Counted from the first letter of the stretch, positions 45,805-59,463 are shown. The stretch is DNA of 64,000 nt from Allacma fusca (GCA_947179485.1 OX359249.1:36070250-36134249), one strand, 5' to 3'. Numbers and translations are program-made. Notes: a model not told the origin generated them from the sequence alone.

Positions 45805-48800
45805 GATGGATAAAGTAGCCTGCAGTAAAGTACGCCTCTATTGGGTATCCAAGTTTCCGTTTTGAGTTCACCACCGCAACGTCGTCACGCATCGACTGGA
45901 AATGATGGGCTACAGGTCGGAGGTCTTTATATAGGGAAATAAAAATATTAATTATGTTGACATTTTCCTTCAAACCGTCTAAGAAAACGAATATTTATTG
46001 GTCTAAAACGTCCACCCCATAATTTTTACTTCTACATTGTTATCTTTTCATTCCTTCTACATACTTACCAGTACGTATAATGTTGTCTTGGTAATTAGAA
46101 TAGGTATATGTACTCAAAATGTAGAAATTGTATTTACAATTGGTTTGTCAAAACATTCAAACGCAATAAGTAAAATATTCAGTGCGGTCAGTATGTCCCA
46201 AAAGTTATACCTACCCTTTATACTACACATGTCCCCATAATAGTAAACAAAGTAATTAAATATGCTGACCCTGTAAATGTACTCTTATCTTAACGCTGAT
46301 TGTACTTATTTCAAAAGGATGTAGTATAATTATGCTTTGTAGAAGTAAGTATATGTTAAGGAAAAAATATCAACTTGGAGAGAAAGAACGGGAAGACTAA
46401 GTGTGGGAACAAATGTTAAATCATTGAGATGGTCTAGCAATCAGCATCCGTTTTTATAGGGAAGACTACGACCATGAGTGTGTGCAGCCGCTGTCGGAAG
46501 CGAATGAGGACAAGTCGAGACCTGGACGAGTCTGCACAGGATGAGACAGGATGAGACAGGATGAGAATGGGAATACTCCGACTCCAAGCAGGCTCCTTAC
46601 TTTAATACCATCATCTACGAAGTTTTGTTGTCGAAGACAATTTCACTTTCGGGCCACTAATACCATCACTAGTGTTCATTATATGTGCATCTAAACTTTG
46701 AGAGCATAACACGTGATATTTTTTGGACTCGTAACCCCTACTGACCCAGAATGTTATGTAATGTTCTGGAGGAGGGCTGGTTGACAAGAGAATCATGATG
46801 CGTGACGCGGTTCGGGAGAAACCTCCGTGCAGCGCCAGGATATGTGACATGTCAGTTACGCTAGGTTAGGTTCCAATTGTTCTGCCATAATTTTACACGT
46901 GAATTCTTATGGCACGGAGCTTTCACCATCGGCGTCGGCGGAGTAATCTGGTCTAATAAGTCTGTGCTTGTATGATGTAGACAAATGATATGCACATCAT
47001 ACCATAATTTGTGATCTCATATGGGTGCGAGATCGTAACTAATCTTAAAATTAAATTAGCCATTATTCGTTGACCGTATTGAATAAAGTCACAGTTCGTT
47101 CCTTTCTGTTACATATCAGTTCAAGACTGTTTATTAGCATGAAAGCGAAGTACTTGTACACGTACTTAAAAACCAAAACAACGCTATAAAAGTCCGTTGG
47201 GTGGTTGGGTCACATGCTCGGTTGAGTTTGTAAACAACGGACGGTCAAAATACCATAAAGTCAACGACAGGATGTCATACCAAGTTGTAAAATCGGCATG
47301 GAAGGAACAGGGGTACCTATTTAAATTTTTTTGCTTATCCATTATACTGTATCCTACCTACATTCAGTTTTCTGTTTAACAGTTGAACCTTCATACATGC
47401 CTATTTGTGCAATCGCTAGTGCTTATACCCTATGCCTACAAGTAACTATATAGGCATTTCACAATGCCTGCATTTCTTAATAATAAGGGTAGCGCCACTA
47501 TTAAACCTGAACCCCTTGATGCTACATACATACAACACATGCCTACATTGCATAATTAAATGAAAAAATTTTTTGCCGGGTCTTCCCGTCATTCGACAAT
47601 TGTTTTGGTTTGCATTTGGAGAAAACTTTCATATAATATACAATTTGGTTATGATTTGGCAAGTCCTCACAATCAGTCCTCAATAAGCCCTGCATACTTC
47701 CATATATACCATATTGAAAGGAGACTGCACAATACATAATAATTTTTATGTACATCCTACCTATATTCCTGCATGTAACCGTGTTTTTGTGCCGAATACA
47801 TATTTGCCTACAAGACAATGTCAATGTAGGCTAACATTCCCTATTTTCTAAACATTTTTTCCACTAAAGCCAGTGCTCCATATTTGTCTCTATAAAATTG
47901 TCTGAAAATCACTAGAACCCTATAAATAGGCGTACATGTAGGTTAGGCTGGCACCTTTGCGAAGTAATGCGAAAGGCTCGATAAAATAAGTACTAATTTC
48001 TTTGTGCTTACTGGTTACCCGAAGGATTAGCAATTTGAATATGCATTGTAGTTTTTGCATTTTGAGCAAAAACGTTTTACAGACATTTTCAACCTCATTA
48101 TGTTATATCGGTTAGTGATTATTTTTTTTTCAAAACTATTCTAACTTTTATCATCACAGTAGTAATGACAATGAGCATTCACTGACTGTGAGTCACCGTA
48201 GTTTTCGTGTTAAAGTAACGCGTTGTAAGAACGCCGGTTTCTGAAATCTTAATAGACTATGCCCTTATGACCTATTTTGAATGTCGAATGCCTGAAATTT
48301 TCCAAATGTGGTATTTTCATTTGGTCTGACAGATGTAATACTGAGTATCTTCGATGGTCGGCACTTTAAAGACAAGAAATAAAAACATTTTTACTCGCAA
48401 TTCCACAACCACGCCAAGTGGATTCATTTCGGTTTCCCCGAAGCCCGGAAGACAATACATTTCCAATAATTTCAAGACTTATTAATTTTTCCCACTGCAT
48501 CAGTTGTACTGCTGTCAGCATGTTTGTGGTCTGGTATATTGCTGATGGTGCTTTTTAATGGGTATGGTCGTATGGTGTGACCCCAGACCAGTAGAATAAA
48601 GACTCAATAGGTTAAGATGCACTTTTTTTGTAGTTTGTTATATCCTCAAAGCGTAATACATTATTAGTAGTGCGGGTGATATCTTTTATTATGTTTCATG
48701 TATTATTCGTAACAATAACAGACACCCCATCAATAAATATACCTGTAGTGCATGTGCATAAGTAACTATAGAACTATTGCTGAGAAAAATTCTTATGAAA

Positions 48801-49777
48801 ATGTTGCTTAGCTTCAACTTCATTTAATTATTTGTTTGCTAGTTTTTTTTAGATATTCGCCAGTTTTCACTTTGTATAAGAACAAAGCTTCATTTTGTGT
48901 ATTAATGGGACTTGACACTGACTCTTGTAAACATCCCGTAACTGCATTATTATTATTCAGCAACGTACTTATAGCCTTGCCATCCTGTCAAAAATTATTC
49001 ATATTATTATTCACACCTGAAATGCAACCGAACGATGGTTTGTTTGACACATGCTTAATTTGCGAAAATGCTTCAGTGATTTCGGTAAATCTAGCTAAAA
49101 AGATTTATTGCAGACATAATTTAAACAATACTGGAAGCCATTAGTTAAGTTTTAAACCATTCAGTATTTAATGCTCAAAAAAATCAACTAAAATTATTTT
49201 ACAGTGGACTAATCATAATAATAATAAGTAAATAAATTCTGCAGACAAAAATCCAGGGATATTTTCGAGAAAACAAACTAAACCAGACTGAATCTTGTGT
49301 AACAGCTCCAATTAGAAAATGCAAAACATAGGGACAAAAAATCTCGGTCCACTGGTGTCACTTATTTCGACAGCTGAAAGAAGATTTAGCTTCTCCTATT
49401 AGTGACACCGTTTTGCTGAAAATTCAGGAGGTTTAGAAAATTAAATTTTGGACCTCAAAACTAATTTTAAAAATAACCACACAATCTCAGAATGAAAATT
49501 CAAAACCACACTTAAATCTTTTTAAGGGGCCTTCATAATGTAACCTGGCAAACAAAGTTCTGCATAGCACTCTTTGTTAATTCTGCTTATAAAATAAATT
49601 CAAATGATGACCAGTTTAAATTTAACATATGGAGGGTTAACTCTGAGCCATTAAAAGGAACCAGCTCGTGCATACCATATTACTGTGCGCACACGTATAG
49701 TCCCATAAATGGCTCAGGTTATACCTTCCTAGTACAAACATTATAAAAGGATCAGCGGTGTTAGCTATTACGTTATA
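45805..49777. other. Intergenic region
   Basis: No supported gene. It contains a short three-copy 10-bp direct repeat at 46,536-46,565. Frames at 47,543-47,824 (minus) and 48,836-49,144 (plus, up to 102 codons) lack splice context and family resemblance. The part just above 45,804 should include the promoter of the intact RNase H gene. Confidence 0.55.
46536..46565. repeat. Three tandem copies of ACAGGATGAG
   Basis: Three exact head-to-tail copies of a 10-base unit, followed by a partial degenerate copy (AATGGGAATAC). A short tandem duplication with no evident function. Confidence 0.85.
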
Positions 49778-51040
49778 TTACAAAACTCCAATTGTCTCTT
49801 TCTTGACATCCCAAACATGAAATAAATGGCTGTCGAAGTAACATGATGCAATGGTGAAGGATTTATCGTCTTGATTTACTCGGATATCAAATCCGTAAGC
49901 TAAAGGACCCAAGTGTTCATTGCAAGAAAGCACTACTCCTGAAGACCAATCTGTAGTATTGATGCGGACAATGTGAATTCCATTTCGAGCACAGGCCGCC
50001 CCAATAATTAAATACTCATCTTGTTCTTCGGATGAATTTCCCGGAAGAAAAACTTTTTCAGGAATCCAAATAGTTCTCCACACCGCCCCGCCCAAATTGA
50101 TTACAGTCTTCATAGTTAAAGTTGGTTTCATCTCACCAGCAACTTGGGAGTACACTCGAAGATTGTCATCATAGCTACGTGTACAAACGTAAAACATTCC
50201 AGCATTAATGACATGAAACATCTGAATTGAACTGAAGCGATACCTCACAAAATCTTAAAAATACAACAAAAATGCAATTCCTTACCAACCAACTGCAAGA
50301 TAGTCCTTGTAAGTCGTTATAGAGGTAACACCGACGTCAAATTTTTTTACTACATGCTTCGCGCTGGTATTGATATCTTTTGAGTAAAACGCGAAAAATT
50401 TCCCATCGTCGGCCCCAGAGTATATAGTATCGGTTCTAGAATCATAGTGAATGACCCAAACTAAGTATTCGTGAAACTTTTTAGACTCCATGCAGACTAA
50501 GCTGTCGCTATCTGTCAATCCATAGATTTGGACGCTTCCGCCAGAATCTCCGATCAGAACTCTGTTCGGTCTGATCCATTCAATGTATAGTGCCATGATG
50601 TTATCCTCCAAGATGACCTCTTTATGCTTTTCTAAAATTGGAAGCCCATTTTCAAAATCGAGACGAAATATGGTAATTGAGCTAGATGTAGCAACTCCCA
50701 ACAAATTTTCTTCAAGCGGTTCCCACTTCAAGTCTAAAACGCCAGAAGTACTGACTTCTTCTAGTACTGACGTTACATATTCATGTTCCCCACTTTCCCT
50801 ATCCCCATTCGGTTTCAGTACAAGTAGGTAAACTCTGCCCACCCTGTTGGAGCTATTGCCGGCATCCAGTTGGTAAGCACCGATGGCCACGACCCATCGT
50901 AACTTCCGACACCAAGCGACACAGTCAACTTGCATGGGAAGAACTGTCTCAACTAAAGTTGTGTAACCATAGGCACAATCACTGCTACTTTGAGCCTCAT
51001 CTCCCTGTCCGTCACCGTAGACTAAACTTCGGCCGTTCAT
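49778..51040 (-). CDS. DPH7: Diphthine methyltransferase/methylesterase homologue, WD40 protein
   Basis: Exons 50286-51040 and 49778-50174 join in phase 2 to 383 residues. DPH7 family proteins are WD40 propellers that remove the methyl ester from the diphthine intermediate on elongation factor 2, allowing the final amidation of diphthamide. Family-like blocks appear in order: VDCVAWCRKLRWVVAIGAYQ (38-57), VLDLKWEP (101-108), the YSGADDGKF strand (207-215), LAVGCYDDNLRVY (248-260), GGAVWRTIWIP (280-290), IIGAACARNGIHIV (308-321) and ASCYFDSHLFHVWDV (361-375). The acceptor at CACGTAG|CTATGATG was chosen because it restores the GxYDD motif; an earlier AG would insert about 25 extra residues there. 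The start has an in-frame stop shortly upstream. The gene lies 197 bp after CDK2AP on the same strand. Confidence 0.88.
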
Positions 51041-51237
51041 TTTGGCCCAATTAAATTATTAACTACGCACCACTCGCAAAACTTATCAAGTCTAGAAATC
51101 TAAGTTTTCAAGAAACACACTAAAACCGTAATCAAAATTATCATTGGTAAACAAAGATCGAAATAGTTTTCAAACAAGAAAAACAGTAGTCCACAACGTA
51201 ATCTGAGTGTAAAAACATAGATAAAATTCAGCTGTAA

Positions 51238-51774
51238 CTACTGCCGAGCACTACGTTCAGTTTCCATCAAGCATTCACGGACAAGAATTCGAGCATGAAC
51301 GATACTTCTTTTCAAACGCTCAGCACTGCTTTTGCTTCCAGCATACGTCGGGCGGATGTCCTTCCCTAATAATAATAATCAAACAACAAATTAGCGAACA
51401 AAAATTGACAGGAACCATAAAACACCGAAATGAATAATGACACATTTCCAGCAACAAATCCTGCCACTGCCAACCTATACACCATCACCCTGACAGTCAT
51501 CTAATGAATCACCAAAAAACACGAACATGTTCTATCATAAACATCTCATACCACACTGCTGGATCATACACGAACAAACCAACCTGCTAATTACAAAAAT
51601 ATTGAACAATTAAATATGATTCCATAACTTACCCATTTCCTCCAAAACGGCTAGAAGCTGAGCATACTTCGACTGTGGGACAGATTGCTGTCGGAGATAA
51701 GCTGTGCTTAAATATTCAAGACTTGGGTTATTAGCACTGGTTGGGGAATCAATTGACATGAAATCGTCTTCCAT
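51238..51774 (-). CDS. CDK2AP1: Cyclin-dependent kinase 2-associated protein (CDK2AP1/2, DOC-1 family)
   Basis: Exons 51633-51774 and 51238-51365 join in phase 1 to 89 residues. The C-terminal part matches the conserved DOC-1 domain closely: [19 protein letters not shown], then [18 protein letters not shown] and [20 protein letters not shown]. The domain dimerises as a helical hairpin. In vertebrates it binds CDK2 and is a subunit of the NuRD chromatin complex. The N-terminus ([20 protein letters not shown]) is shorter than in human CDK2AP1 and not conserved. An in-frame stop lies just upstream of the ATG, so this start is well placed. The sequence does not separate CDK2AP1 from CDK2AP2, so the symbol is approximate. 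Confidence 0.93.
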
Positions 51775-54700
51775 GACTAAATTATATCAATCAATCACAA
51801 GCACATGAATCAATGAACCCGCGTTCGACGGATTCAATTTCCGGGAGATGAAACCTTTTAAGTTTGGTCTGGAACAGTAAATACTATTACAAAAACTTAA
51901 ACAATTTATTAAAACTAGTTTTATAAGGAACTTCAATCCCACTTTGAACCTCCACTTACGACTGCAATACACTTTGCCTGCACCGTGGTAGTTTAAGACA
52001 ACAACTGCACTAAACCACACGGCACACAGGGAGCCAGATGCGTTCCACACTCGCAGGTCGGAGGCATGCAAAAACATTTATTTTAGCCTCACATACCTCT
52101 ATGGCGTGTCATTGAGCAAGGAGCTAACAAACCAATGAGCAGAGCAGAGCAGTACAATCAGTGCATTCACCGTATTCAATAAGATCTACACAACATCAGA
52201 GATAATATCCCTTTAATAATAAGGATAATTTATTATTACTAACCAATTAATACAAGCCAGTAGTAACTTACTCATTGTTAATTAACTGTGTATGTAAGTA
52301 CACTAAGTCACCTTCCATTCCATATTCCACGATAAATGGGGATGTTGTTGTAATGTGAAGTACATACTCGGAAGTATTTAATCTAGTAATTAACAAATTA
52401 AAAATCAGGATCTTCCACCAGCGTAAAAAATCCTGACCTGATTTGTAATGTAACCGTATAGCGTGGAAAAATTTATGATTATAGTCTCCTGTATATATGC
52501 AACTTTTGAGTGTTACACATAATATTTAAGTCTTTAATGGAAGGAGCATGGAGCAAAAAAAGGGGTATCATGAGAATCAAAGGGTATGTACTTAAGTAAG
52601 TACATACTGTAAGTACTTGCAGATTACAGATGTATTTACTTTGGACCACCTAGTAACTACTATATGTATATTGCAAATAATTAATCGTAAAATACTTCAA
52701 AACAGTGAACCTCAAGTTGTGTTCTTGTACTTACTTATTAATGTGATCATTAAGTAGATTTAATGTAAGCTGCGCAAATAAATACTTGACTTCAGAAATG
52801 TTTTTTTTGCAACAATGTCCATATTCGTTAGGTAACTTATTGTGTATAATATGAGAGCTTTATTAGAATCCCATGTAGAATATGAAGGATATTTAAGGAT
52901 GTGAGGAGAGTTGGATGCAAGAGGGAATGTGTTTGATTTTTTAAAGGGTTGCTTTCTAAATGGGGACAAAAGTTGGTTGACATGGCATATTCTAGATGAT
53001 TACGACCGTAAAATATAGTAATAAAATAATGAAATGGAATAAATTGGTAACGAGGATTTATTTGAGATATATGTAATCTGAAAGCTCATATAAGAATCTT
53101 TCGGAATCTTGATTTTCTGCTGTTTCTTGGGATACGTGTATCTGTGGTTCAAATGATTGTAGGGTTGTTCAGTTGAGGTTCTCAGGCGATTTTTCTGAGA
53201 TATTTTTTAAAATGTTGAAAGCCTTTGAAAGTAGATACCGTCTAGCTATCTATTTGTAGATACTTACTTATAAGTTAATATACAAATCCACAGTACTGAA
53301 AGCAAGCTCTCACTAATTACAAGTGAAAATGTAGAAACTTTGAAAAAATAAATATGGAAAGGAATCATCCTGAGGGGTAAATTTTTGCGCATCTGTGTTG
53401 TTACAATTTTGTATTTGTAGACACATATTTAAAAATTTAAACTTATACTTTACTTTACATAAGTACTACATTTTATTATAAGGAATTATTCTTGAAAACA
53501 TATCTACAGTTGATTTAGGAATAGTCATGAAAACTGCACTAACTGTCTAACACAAGTGAGCTGACAGTGACATATTATGCTGTGCATGGTGATATTAGGT
53601 AGGATTTCTATACATTTTTTATGTCCAATATGCTGCGGAAAGTTAGGGACGAACTGATGTTTAATGTACAACTGTAGGACAACGGACCACATGTTTATCA
53701 TTTGCAATTATCGAATCTGTCTTTGCGAAGATGAGGTAAAAAAATTCTATTAATGAACAGTCATTCCATAAATTATTTTTAATTGAACAAAGTCAGAAAA
53801 ATAAATTACTGACAGTAATAATATGACAATTAAAAGAAGGCAGGACTTGGAGAGAATATATAATTGATACTATTCCTTATCTATAGTATGTGCATTTTTA
53901 TTAAGTCGGTGTCCCTCTGTTTTTTTTATTATGTGTAAGCACCTGTGCGAACTCACAATCATGTATTGTGCAACATGCATAATTACTGTACTTTTGTACA
54001 TCTGAAATAATATATCTAGGGTTTTGAGTTGTGAATATAATTATGGTAATCGGTCCGTTTCTAACATTCTATTGAATAAACTTACAACTAAACACTCTTA
54101 CCGTAATACATCTATAATAATTACTTAACAAGAATATACGGTGAGTTTTTTTAATATGACTACCAACTATATATAAAGCCTCAAAATTTACATGTAATTA
54201 TTAATTTGACATATATTTACTACAAATTATTGTAAATTTATCACTTTACCTCAGAGTCCCCTCTAAGATTATTTACCTCACCTCTGATGATCCACCCACA
54301 AAAGATAGACGCAATCAACCATTTACAGCTAACTTTACAGGCACATTTACAATTTACAATGCACTTTATTCAGAAAGATGCCACTCCATACCCCAGCATT
54401 TTCAAGAAGGGCGCAGCAGATTGTAAAAGGAGAGAAGGAACAAGGCTTGCTCATCATTAAAACGGTTCTATTACTGTCGTTTTGATACCACAATTTTTGG
54501 TTGGGATTGGAAGTGAAAGACCCTGTGACGTTACCCATAAGCCTCACCACCAAACATGAAGAAAGAAAAAGCGGACTCTAAAGTTCAAGGTTCCGAAATT
54601 TTTGAAACATTGTTCTTGATATTGTCTATCTTTATGCCATTTATTTAATTCTTAGCAGGGTTAATACAATCTAGGGAAGGCAATCGCTGAGATTTCACAA

Positions 54701-56700
54701 CAATAACGGTGTGGTTTACAAGATCATTCGAGCGAAGATAACAGTTATTTTATCACTATAGGAGAAGAACATTTCCTTAAGTACACTTTTTCCCAACCCT
54801 TGTGTAACTTGAGAACACATTCATGCGAACCAAAACATTCTGTGATAAAGTTACATGGAAAGAAAGAATTCATTATAATCTTAAATAGTAACTACTAACT
54901 ACACATATACCAAGAGGTCTCTACCCCAACTTAACTTGGTCGAAAAAGGGTTCCGTTGTTCCTTATTGCATGTCCCCGCAAAAGAACAGCAAATGCTACA
55001 GGAGTTACAAAATAGAGTTAAAATGTATTTATGTGCACTCATTTGCATTTCTTTGGATTACAATGTAATCATTACCTGGAGAATAGTACAACAAACTTTA
55101 TACATTTTGCAAACTTTTGACTTTTACATCTAACAGCCTGCCATTCACTTGCCAAACAACAAGTGAAAGTATGCATAAGCACCTACAATTATTAAATTGT
55201 AAAAAAGGATTTCCTGTATTAAGTTATACATTACACAGGCATTAGTAATAACTTCCGTCTCAGCAACCAACTGCCAGGATGAATTTCCCGTTGAGCCTAG
55301 CATAAAGTTATTTTTGAAAATTCCAAATAATGTCCAGGAAAATATTTCAAGTTGAAATAAAATCTCTAAATCTTTCCAGTGATTTCAAAGCTATGCTACT
55401 GCCTGGAGTAAAAAAAAGAGTACACAAAAATGTCCTCTATCGAATATTTACGTATAAATACAATTATTTTAGTTTAATTTTTGCCTACTTCAAGAATTCT
55501 TAATTATCCTTAAACGCACATCGTATGAGCACACACAAATATATCTGATTGGGAACAATAAAAAGCATTGAGGAAGCGAACAACTTGCGGAAAGCATTCA
55601 CAAAGGGAAAGCCTATACGACATTATTCCTTCCTCATTTGCTGATTCCATCCAAAATTAATGCTACATGCATATCAACTCCATTCCCATCTTCCTACAAC
55701 CTATCTAATCAGTATTTTTTTTTGCCGTTTTTGCAAAAATAAAAATTCCTAATGACATTGCACGCCGCAATAAATCAGTAGCAGAGATAAGAATATAATA
55801 CAAAAAATACCGGGAGCAAAACATTCCCCTTCCAACTCCATATCCTATGAAAGTTACATTAATTTCTAGTTAATATCCTAATTAACTAGCATATTAATCC
55901 TGACACCATGAAAGATCAACGATGAGATCCCAATACTAGAAATTAATTTTTATGTCCAGTCCCATTACCATATATGTACTCCTCCGTCTTATACTATTCT
56001 ATTACAATTTAATACATACTTAAATAATAATTAAATCCTCTTAAATTTCTGTTTTAAAACTTGTTAAAAAAACTAGCAATTTACTATTAAGAATTATTAA
56101 GAAACAAGGGATTTAACCCGGCACTTGTTCTTGTCTTCGTACATACGCCCAGACCTAGTACAAAGGTAGTCCTCACAAATACATACATACATACATACAT
56201 AGTACAAAAGTAAGAGTCTGCGTGGATGTGAAGTCAAATGTCAAGAGCCAGTCATCGGCTCAATCATAGGGGTAAGCTGAAGTTTGATTGAGTTGTGGGA
56301 CTTGTACTGACAACTACATGAGACTAGTTTGAGCCGACAGGTTGGGATGTCGCCTAGCTTGACGCCTTGACTGAGACTGGTGCTCGTGGCCAGGTTCTAT
56401 TGGATATTGTATTCTAATCATTCTGCTGCAGTTCATCTGCATTCGTGTAGGACTCTTCATGTGTTTGTTTCCTGACTAATTGACTGTGCAATTAATCGGC
56501 AGAAGCAAAATAGCAGATACCGCAGAATTTTTTTACGCGAGTCTCTCTACTGCCTAACTATTAATCCACAATCAAATACTTCCTATGTAGTTAGTTATTT
56601 TTTGTAGTTAAGATTAGCTTCCTGTCTGGATCTAGTGTTCTATCAAGTACGGGACTCTTGACAATTTGGCACGTCTTGTATTTCTTCGTGTGTATAGTTT
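51775..56700. other. Intergenic region upstream of CDK2AP and ERGIC1
   Basis: The first few hundred bases (about 51,775-52,100) probably hold the 5' UTR and promoter of the minus-strand CDK2AP gene; a 96-codon frame there is likely incidental. The rest is AT-rich with no supported gene. A 65-codon frame at 54,936-55,133 shows nothing familiar. An ACAT microsatellite occurs at 56,180-56,200. Confidence 0.55.
56180..56200. repeat. ACAT tetranucleotide microsatellite
   Basis: Five tandem ACAT units. The same motif recurs in shorter runs elsewhere in the window (for example near 1668). Confidence 0.85.
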
Positions 56701-56817
56701 ATTTCAATTTAATGCAACTAGTGGTTGCGTGGTGGTTGTTAAAGCTGTCGGGAATTATCGTTATTTGAAGTTATTGCGGGTGTGTTGGTATTTTATTTAT
56801 TTCGTGTGGAATTCCAG

Positions 56818-57532
56818 GTAAAGATCAAGGGGTTACGTAGCTCTCTCTGTATATTATAATTATATATTTTTTGGAATTTTTGTGTATTTGAGACAATGTC
56901 AGGGGATGTGTGTTAAGAGTTAAAAAAATATTTTAACCGAGGTATTTTTTCCGGTGACGTTGCCGGCTACTGGCTATAAAATAAGCCTGTTTGTTTTAAT
57001 TGGATAAATTAAACGATTGTTCGACAATTGACACGTCGGCAATCATACGTCACAACGTCAGTTTGGATGTCCTATGATCTAGTCGTGTCTTATCCCGTGT
57101 GTGTAGTTCCTTGATGTGTTGTGTTAATTGAGGAAGATTTTTTTGACACTTCATTAAGAGGAGTTAATATTCATGTGTAGAGTAGTAATTTATATTATAT
57201 AGTGGATGGTTAATAGTGAGGGGACGTACTGTCGCTGATTCTGATAATATGTGTAAATCCCTAATTACTTGACGACTGCGGCATAATCTAGATCCGCTTG
57301 TGTCATCTTCAGTTTCTTAAGTAGCTTGGAAGGTAGGGAATGGTCGAGGGTAAAAATGTGACTGAATGTGTGACAGGACAGAGTTGGTGGGGTGTGTTTT
57401 GTTGTGTTGTGACTGTCAGGAGCATTTGATTTAGTTTGTATTATTAAGCATACGGTATTGTTTGTGTACATTTGGGCTTATGTAAATTGACCATTGAACG
57501 AGCTAATTATTTTTTTTTTCTGATTTTCCCAG
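56818..57532 (+). promoter_or_regulatory. Probable 5' UTR intron of ERGIC1
   Basis: A good donor (TTCCAG|GTAAAG) at 56,818 and a strong acceptor (T-run then GATTTTCCCAG) ending at 57,532 lie just before the ERGIC1 start codon. The first coding exon would then begin 12 bases upstream of ATG. The transcription start would lie before 56,817. This is inferred from splice signals only. Confidence 0.45.
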
Positions 57533-57544
57533 GAGTAGTAAACA

Positions 57545-59463
57545 ATGGCATTCGATGTGAGAAGGTAAGTTGAACTCTTTGGGTTCATGTTTTGATGTTT
57601 TGTATGAAACTTGGAAGGTGTGGAGTGGAGTTGTAAAGTGTAGTGCTCATGATAAGATATTGTTTTTTTTTCAGACTGGATATTTACCGGAAAGTTCCCA
57701 AAGATTTAACACAGCCCACATTAACCGGTGCTCTAATTTCCGTTCTTTGCTGTTTTGCCATTCTGGTCCTGTTAGTTTCCGAGTTATTCCGCTATCTTCA
57801 GACAGATTTGTAAGTTGTTCTTGTTCCACTGAAATGACTATCTTATCATTTATTGTCAATTTGATGCCTCGTGGTGATCTACTTGTTGAAGTAGTGACAC
57901 AGTTTCAAGCCATGAAATATCATTCGTATCGTGCTAATCGTGATATCTTGGATTGTGGGTTGTTTCTTTTATTTTACGTTAAATGAAATCGAATGCCGTA
58001 GGGGCTTTCGGTGGAGTGGAGAAGTCCTGCTTGTGAAGTCACTTGTATGCCAAAAAATGAGATCCTGATGAAGCTCTTACTATAAATCTTTTCCTAGGCC
58101 CCTGTTGGAAGCCTCTGTAGCTCAGTGGTTAGAGCACTGGTCTTGTAAACCAGGGGTCGGGAGTTCGATTCTCTCCAGGGGCAGACTTTTTTTAAATTTT
58201 TCCTGGATATTTTATTGTTAATGGGTTTATTGTTCGTCATAAACAAACGCAATTATAATAACGTTTATATGTAAATATTTCCTAAAATTTGCCGCTGGGT
58301 AATGAAACTTGATTTTGCTCTGAAAGTCATTATTATTGAAGATAGCAGACTGTTTTTATTCTACATGTTTGTGCAAGGAGATTACTTTTAGCAATGTATG
58401 GTTTTCAATTACGTCAATGAATTTTAACAATGCGTGAGAAAATCACAGTTAATTTTTATGTAATTTTTTTTGGTTTTTGTAGAGTATCAGAAGTATATGT
58501 AGATAATCCCGGGGGCGACTCCGACAGAGTTCCTGTCAGTGTGACAGTGGAACTTCCGAATCTGAAATGCGAGTGTAAGGAATTATTTCTGGTATTTCTA
58601 ACTTAATTTTATAGTTCACATACAATTTTCCTTATTTTCCAAAAAATGAAATTGGAATTTGGTTGTTTTTGTGCTGTGTAGATGTTGGATTAGACATTCA
58701 AGATGACATGGGCAGGCATGAGGTTGGATTTGTCGAAAATACTGAAAAAACTCCATTGGGAGAAAATGATAAAGGTTGTGTGTTCCATGCTTTGTTCCAA
58801 ATAAATAAAGTCCCTGGAAATTTCCACGTCTCAACACATTCTGCTAAAGAGCAACCTGAAAACCCAGATTTTTCTCACCGTATTGTAGAAGTTCGTCTAG
58901 GTGATAAAATTGTAGCCAAAAATGTAATCGGTTCGTTCAATCCCTTAGCTGGTGTCGAAAATAAAGCCGAATATGGTAAATTCACACAAAAATATATTTG
59001 TTTCGTTAACTCTGAAGTCATAGTAATGTTTCTTTATCGATAGATTTTTTTTCTTTTCAGGTATTGAATCGCATGACTACATAATGAAGATTGTACCAAC
59101 AATTTATGAGGGCTATGATGGAAGTACTACAATTTCGTACCAGTATACCTATGCGCATAGGGTAAGTTTGTTTTTTGATTGCTTATCTTATTTTTAGGTG
59201 TGTTCGGTAGTGGAGGAAATTGATTCTTATTTTTAAACCGTTCGCAGAGTTTTCTTGGGAGAGGATCTGCCGCTTTGTGGTTCCGATATGATTTAAGTCC
59301 ACTGACCGTCCGGTACAAAGAAAAAGGAGAGCCAATATTTTCATTCCTAACTGCCGTATGTGCTGTTGTCGGTGGAGTTTTTACCGTTGCTGGCATTATC
59401 GACGGTCTAGTATTTTCCGCTTCAGAGATTTATAAGAAACTTGAAATCGGTAAACTCAACTAA
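57545..59463 (+). CDS. ERGIC1: ER-Golgi intermediate compartment protein 1 (ERGIC-32)
   Basis: Exons 57545-57564, 57675-57809, 58483-58574, 58682-58975, 59061-59161 and 59248-59463 join in frame to 285 residues, close to the human length of about 290. ERGIC1 cycles between the ER and Golgi with ERGIC2 and ERGIC3 and helps cargo transport. Conserved blocks: FDVRRLDIYRKVPKDLTQPT (3-22), first membrane segment about 24-45, VGLDIQDDMGRHEVG, INKVPGNFHVSTHSA, SHDYIMKIVPTIYEG, LWFRYDLSPLTVRY, and the second membrane segment about 245-270 (TAVCAVVGGVFTVAGIIDG). The large loop between them is lumenal and the short tail ends KLEIGKLN. Intron 2 (57810-58482) contains a tRNA-Thr gene on the same strand. 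All introns are GT-AG. Confidence 0.97.
58111..58183 (+). tRNA. tRNA-Thr (anticodon TGT), inside ERGIC1 intron 2
   Basis: A complete cloverleaf is visible. The acceptor stem is GCCTCTG with CAGGGGC (one G-T pair) plus discriminator A. The D arm contains the A box (TAGCTCAGTGGTTAGAG). The anticodon stem is CTGGT/ACCAG with loop CTTGTAA and anticodon TGT at 58,144-58,146. The T arm holds GTTCGATTC, the B box, at 58,163-58,171. There is no intron. TGT reads ACA and related Thr codons. A T-run follows at once. Confidence 0.96.
58187..58193 (+). terminator. Pol III terminator of tRNA-Thr
   Basis: Seven consecutive T residues begin four bases after the tRNA discriminator base, the normal RNA polymerase III stop signal. 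It would end the tRNA transcript without stopping Pol II transcription of ERGIC1. Confidence 0.85.

Noticed and set aside
50175-50285. Earlier acceptor near 50,242 for DPH7 exon 2
   Set aside because: It would insert about 25 residues between LAVG and YDDNLRVY, breaking a conserved propeller motif. The acceptor at 50,175 restores it in phase.
51787-52077. 96-codon minus-strand frame upstream of CDK2AP
   Set aside because: It sits where the CDK2AP 5' UTR or promoter should be and shows no family resemblance.
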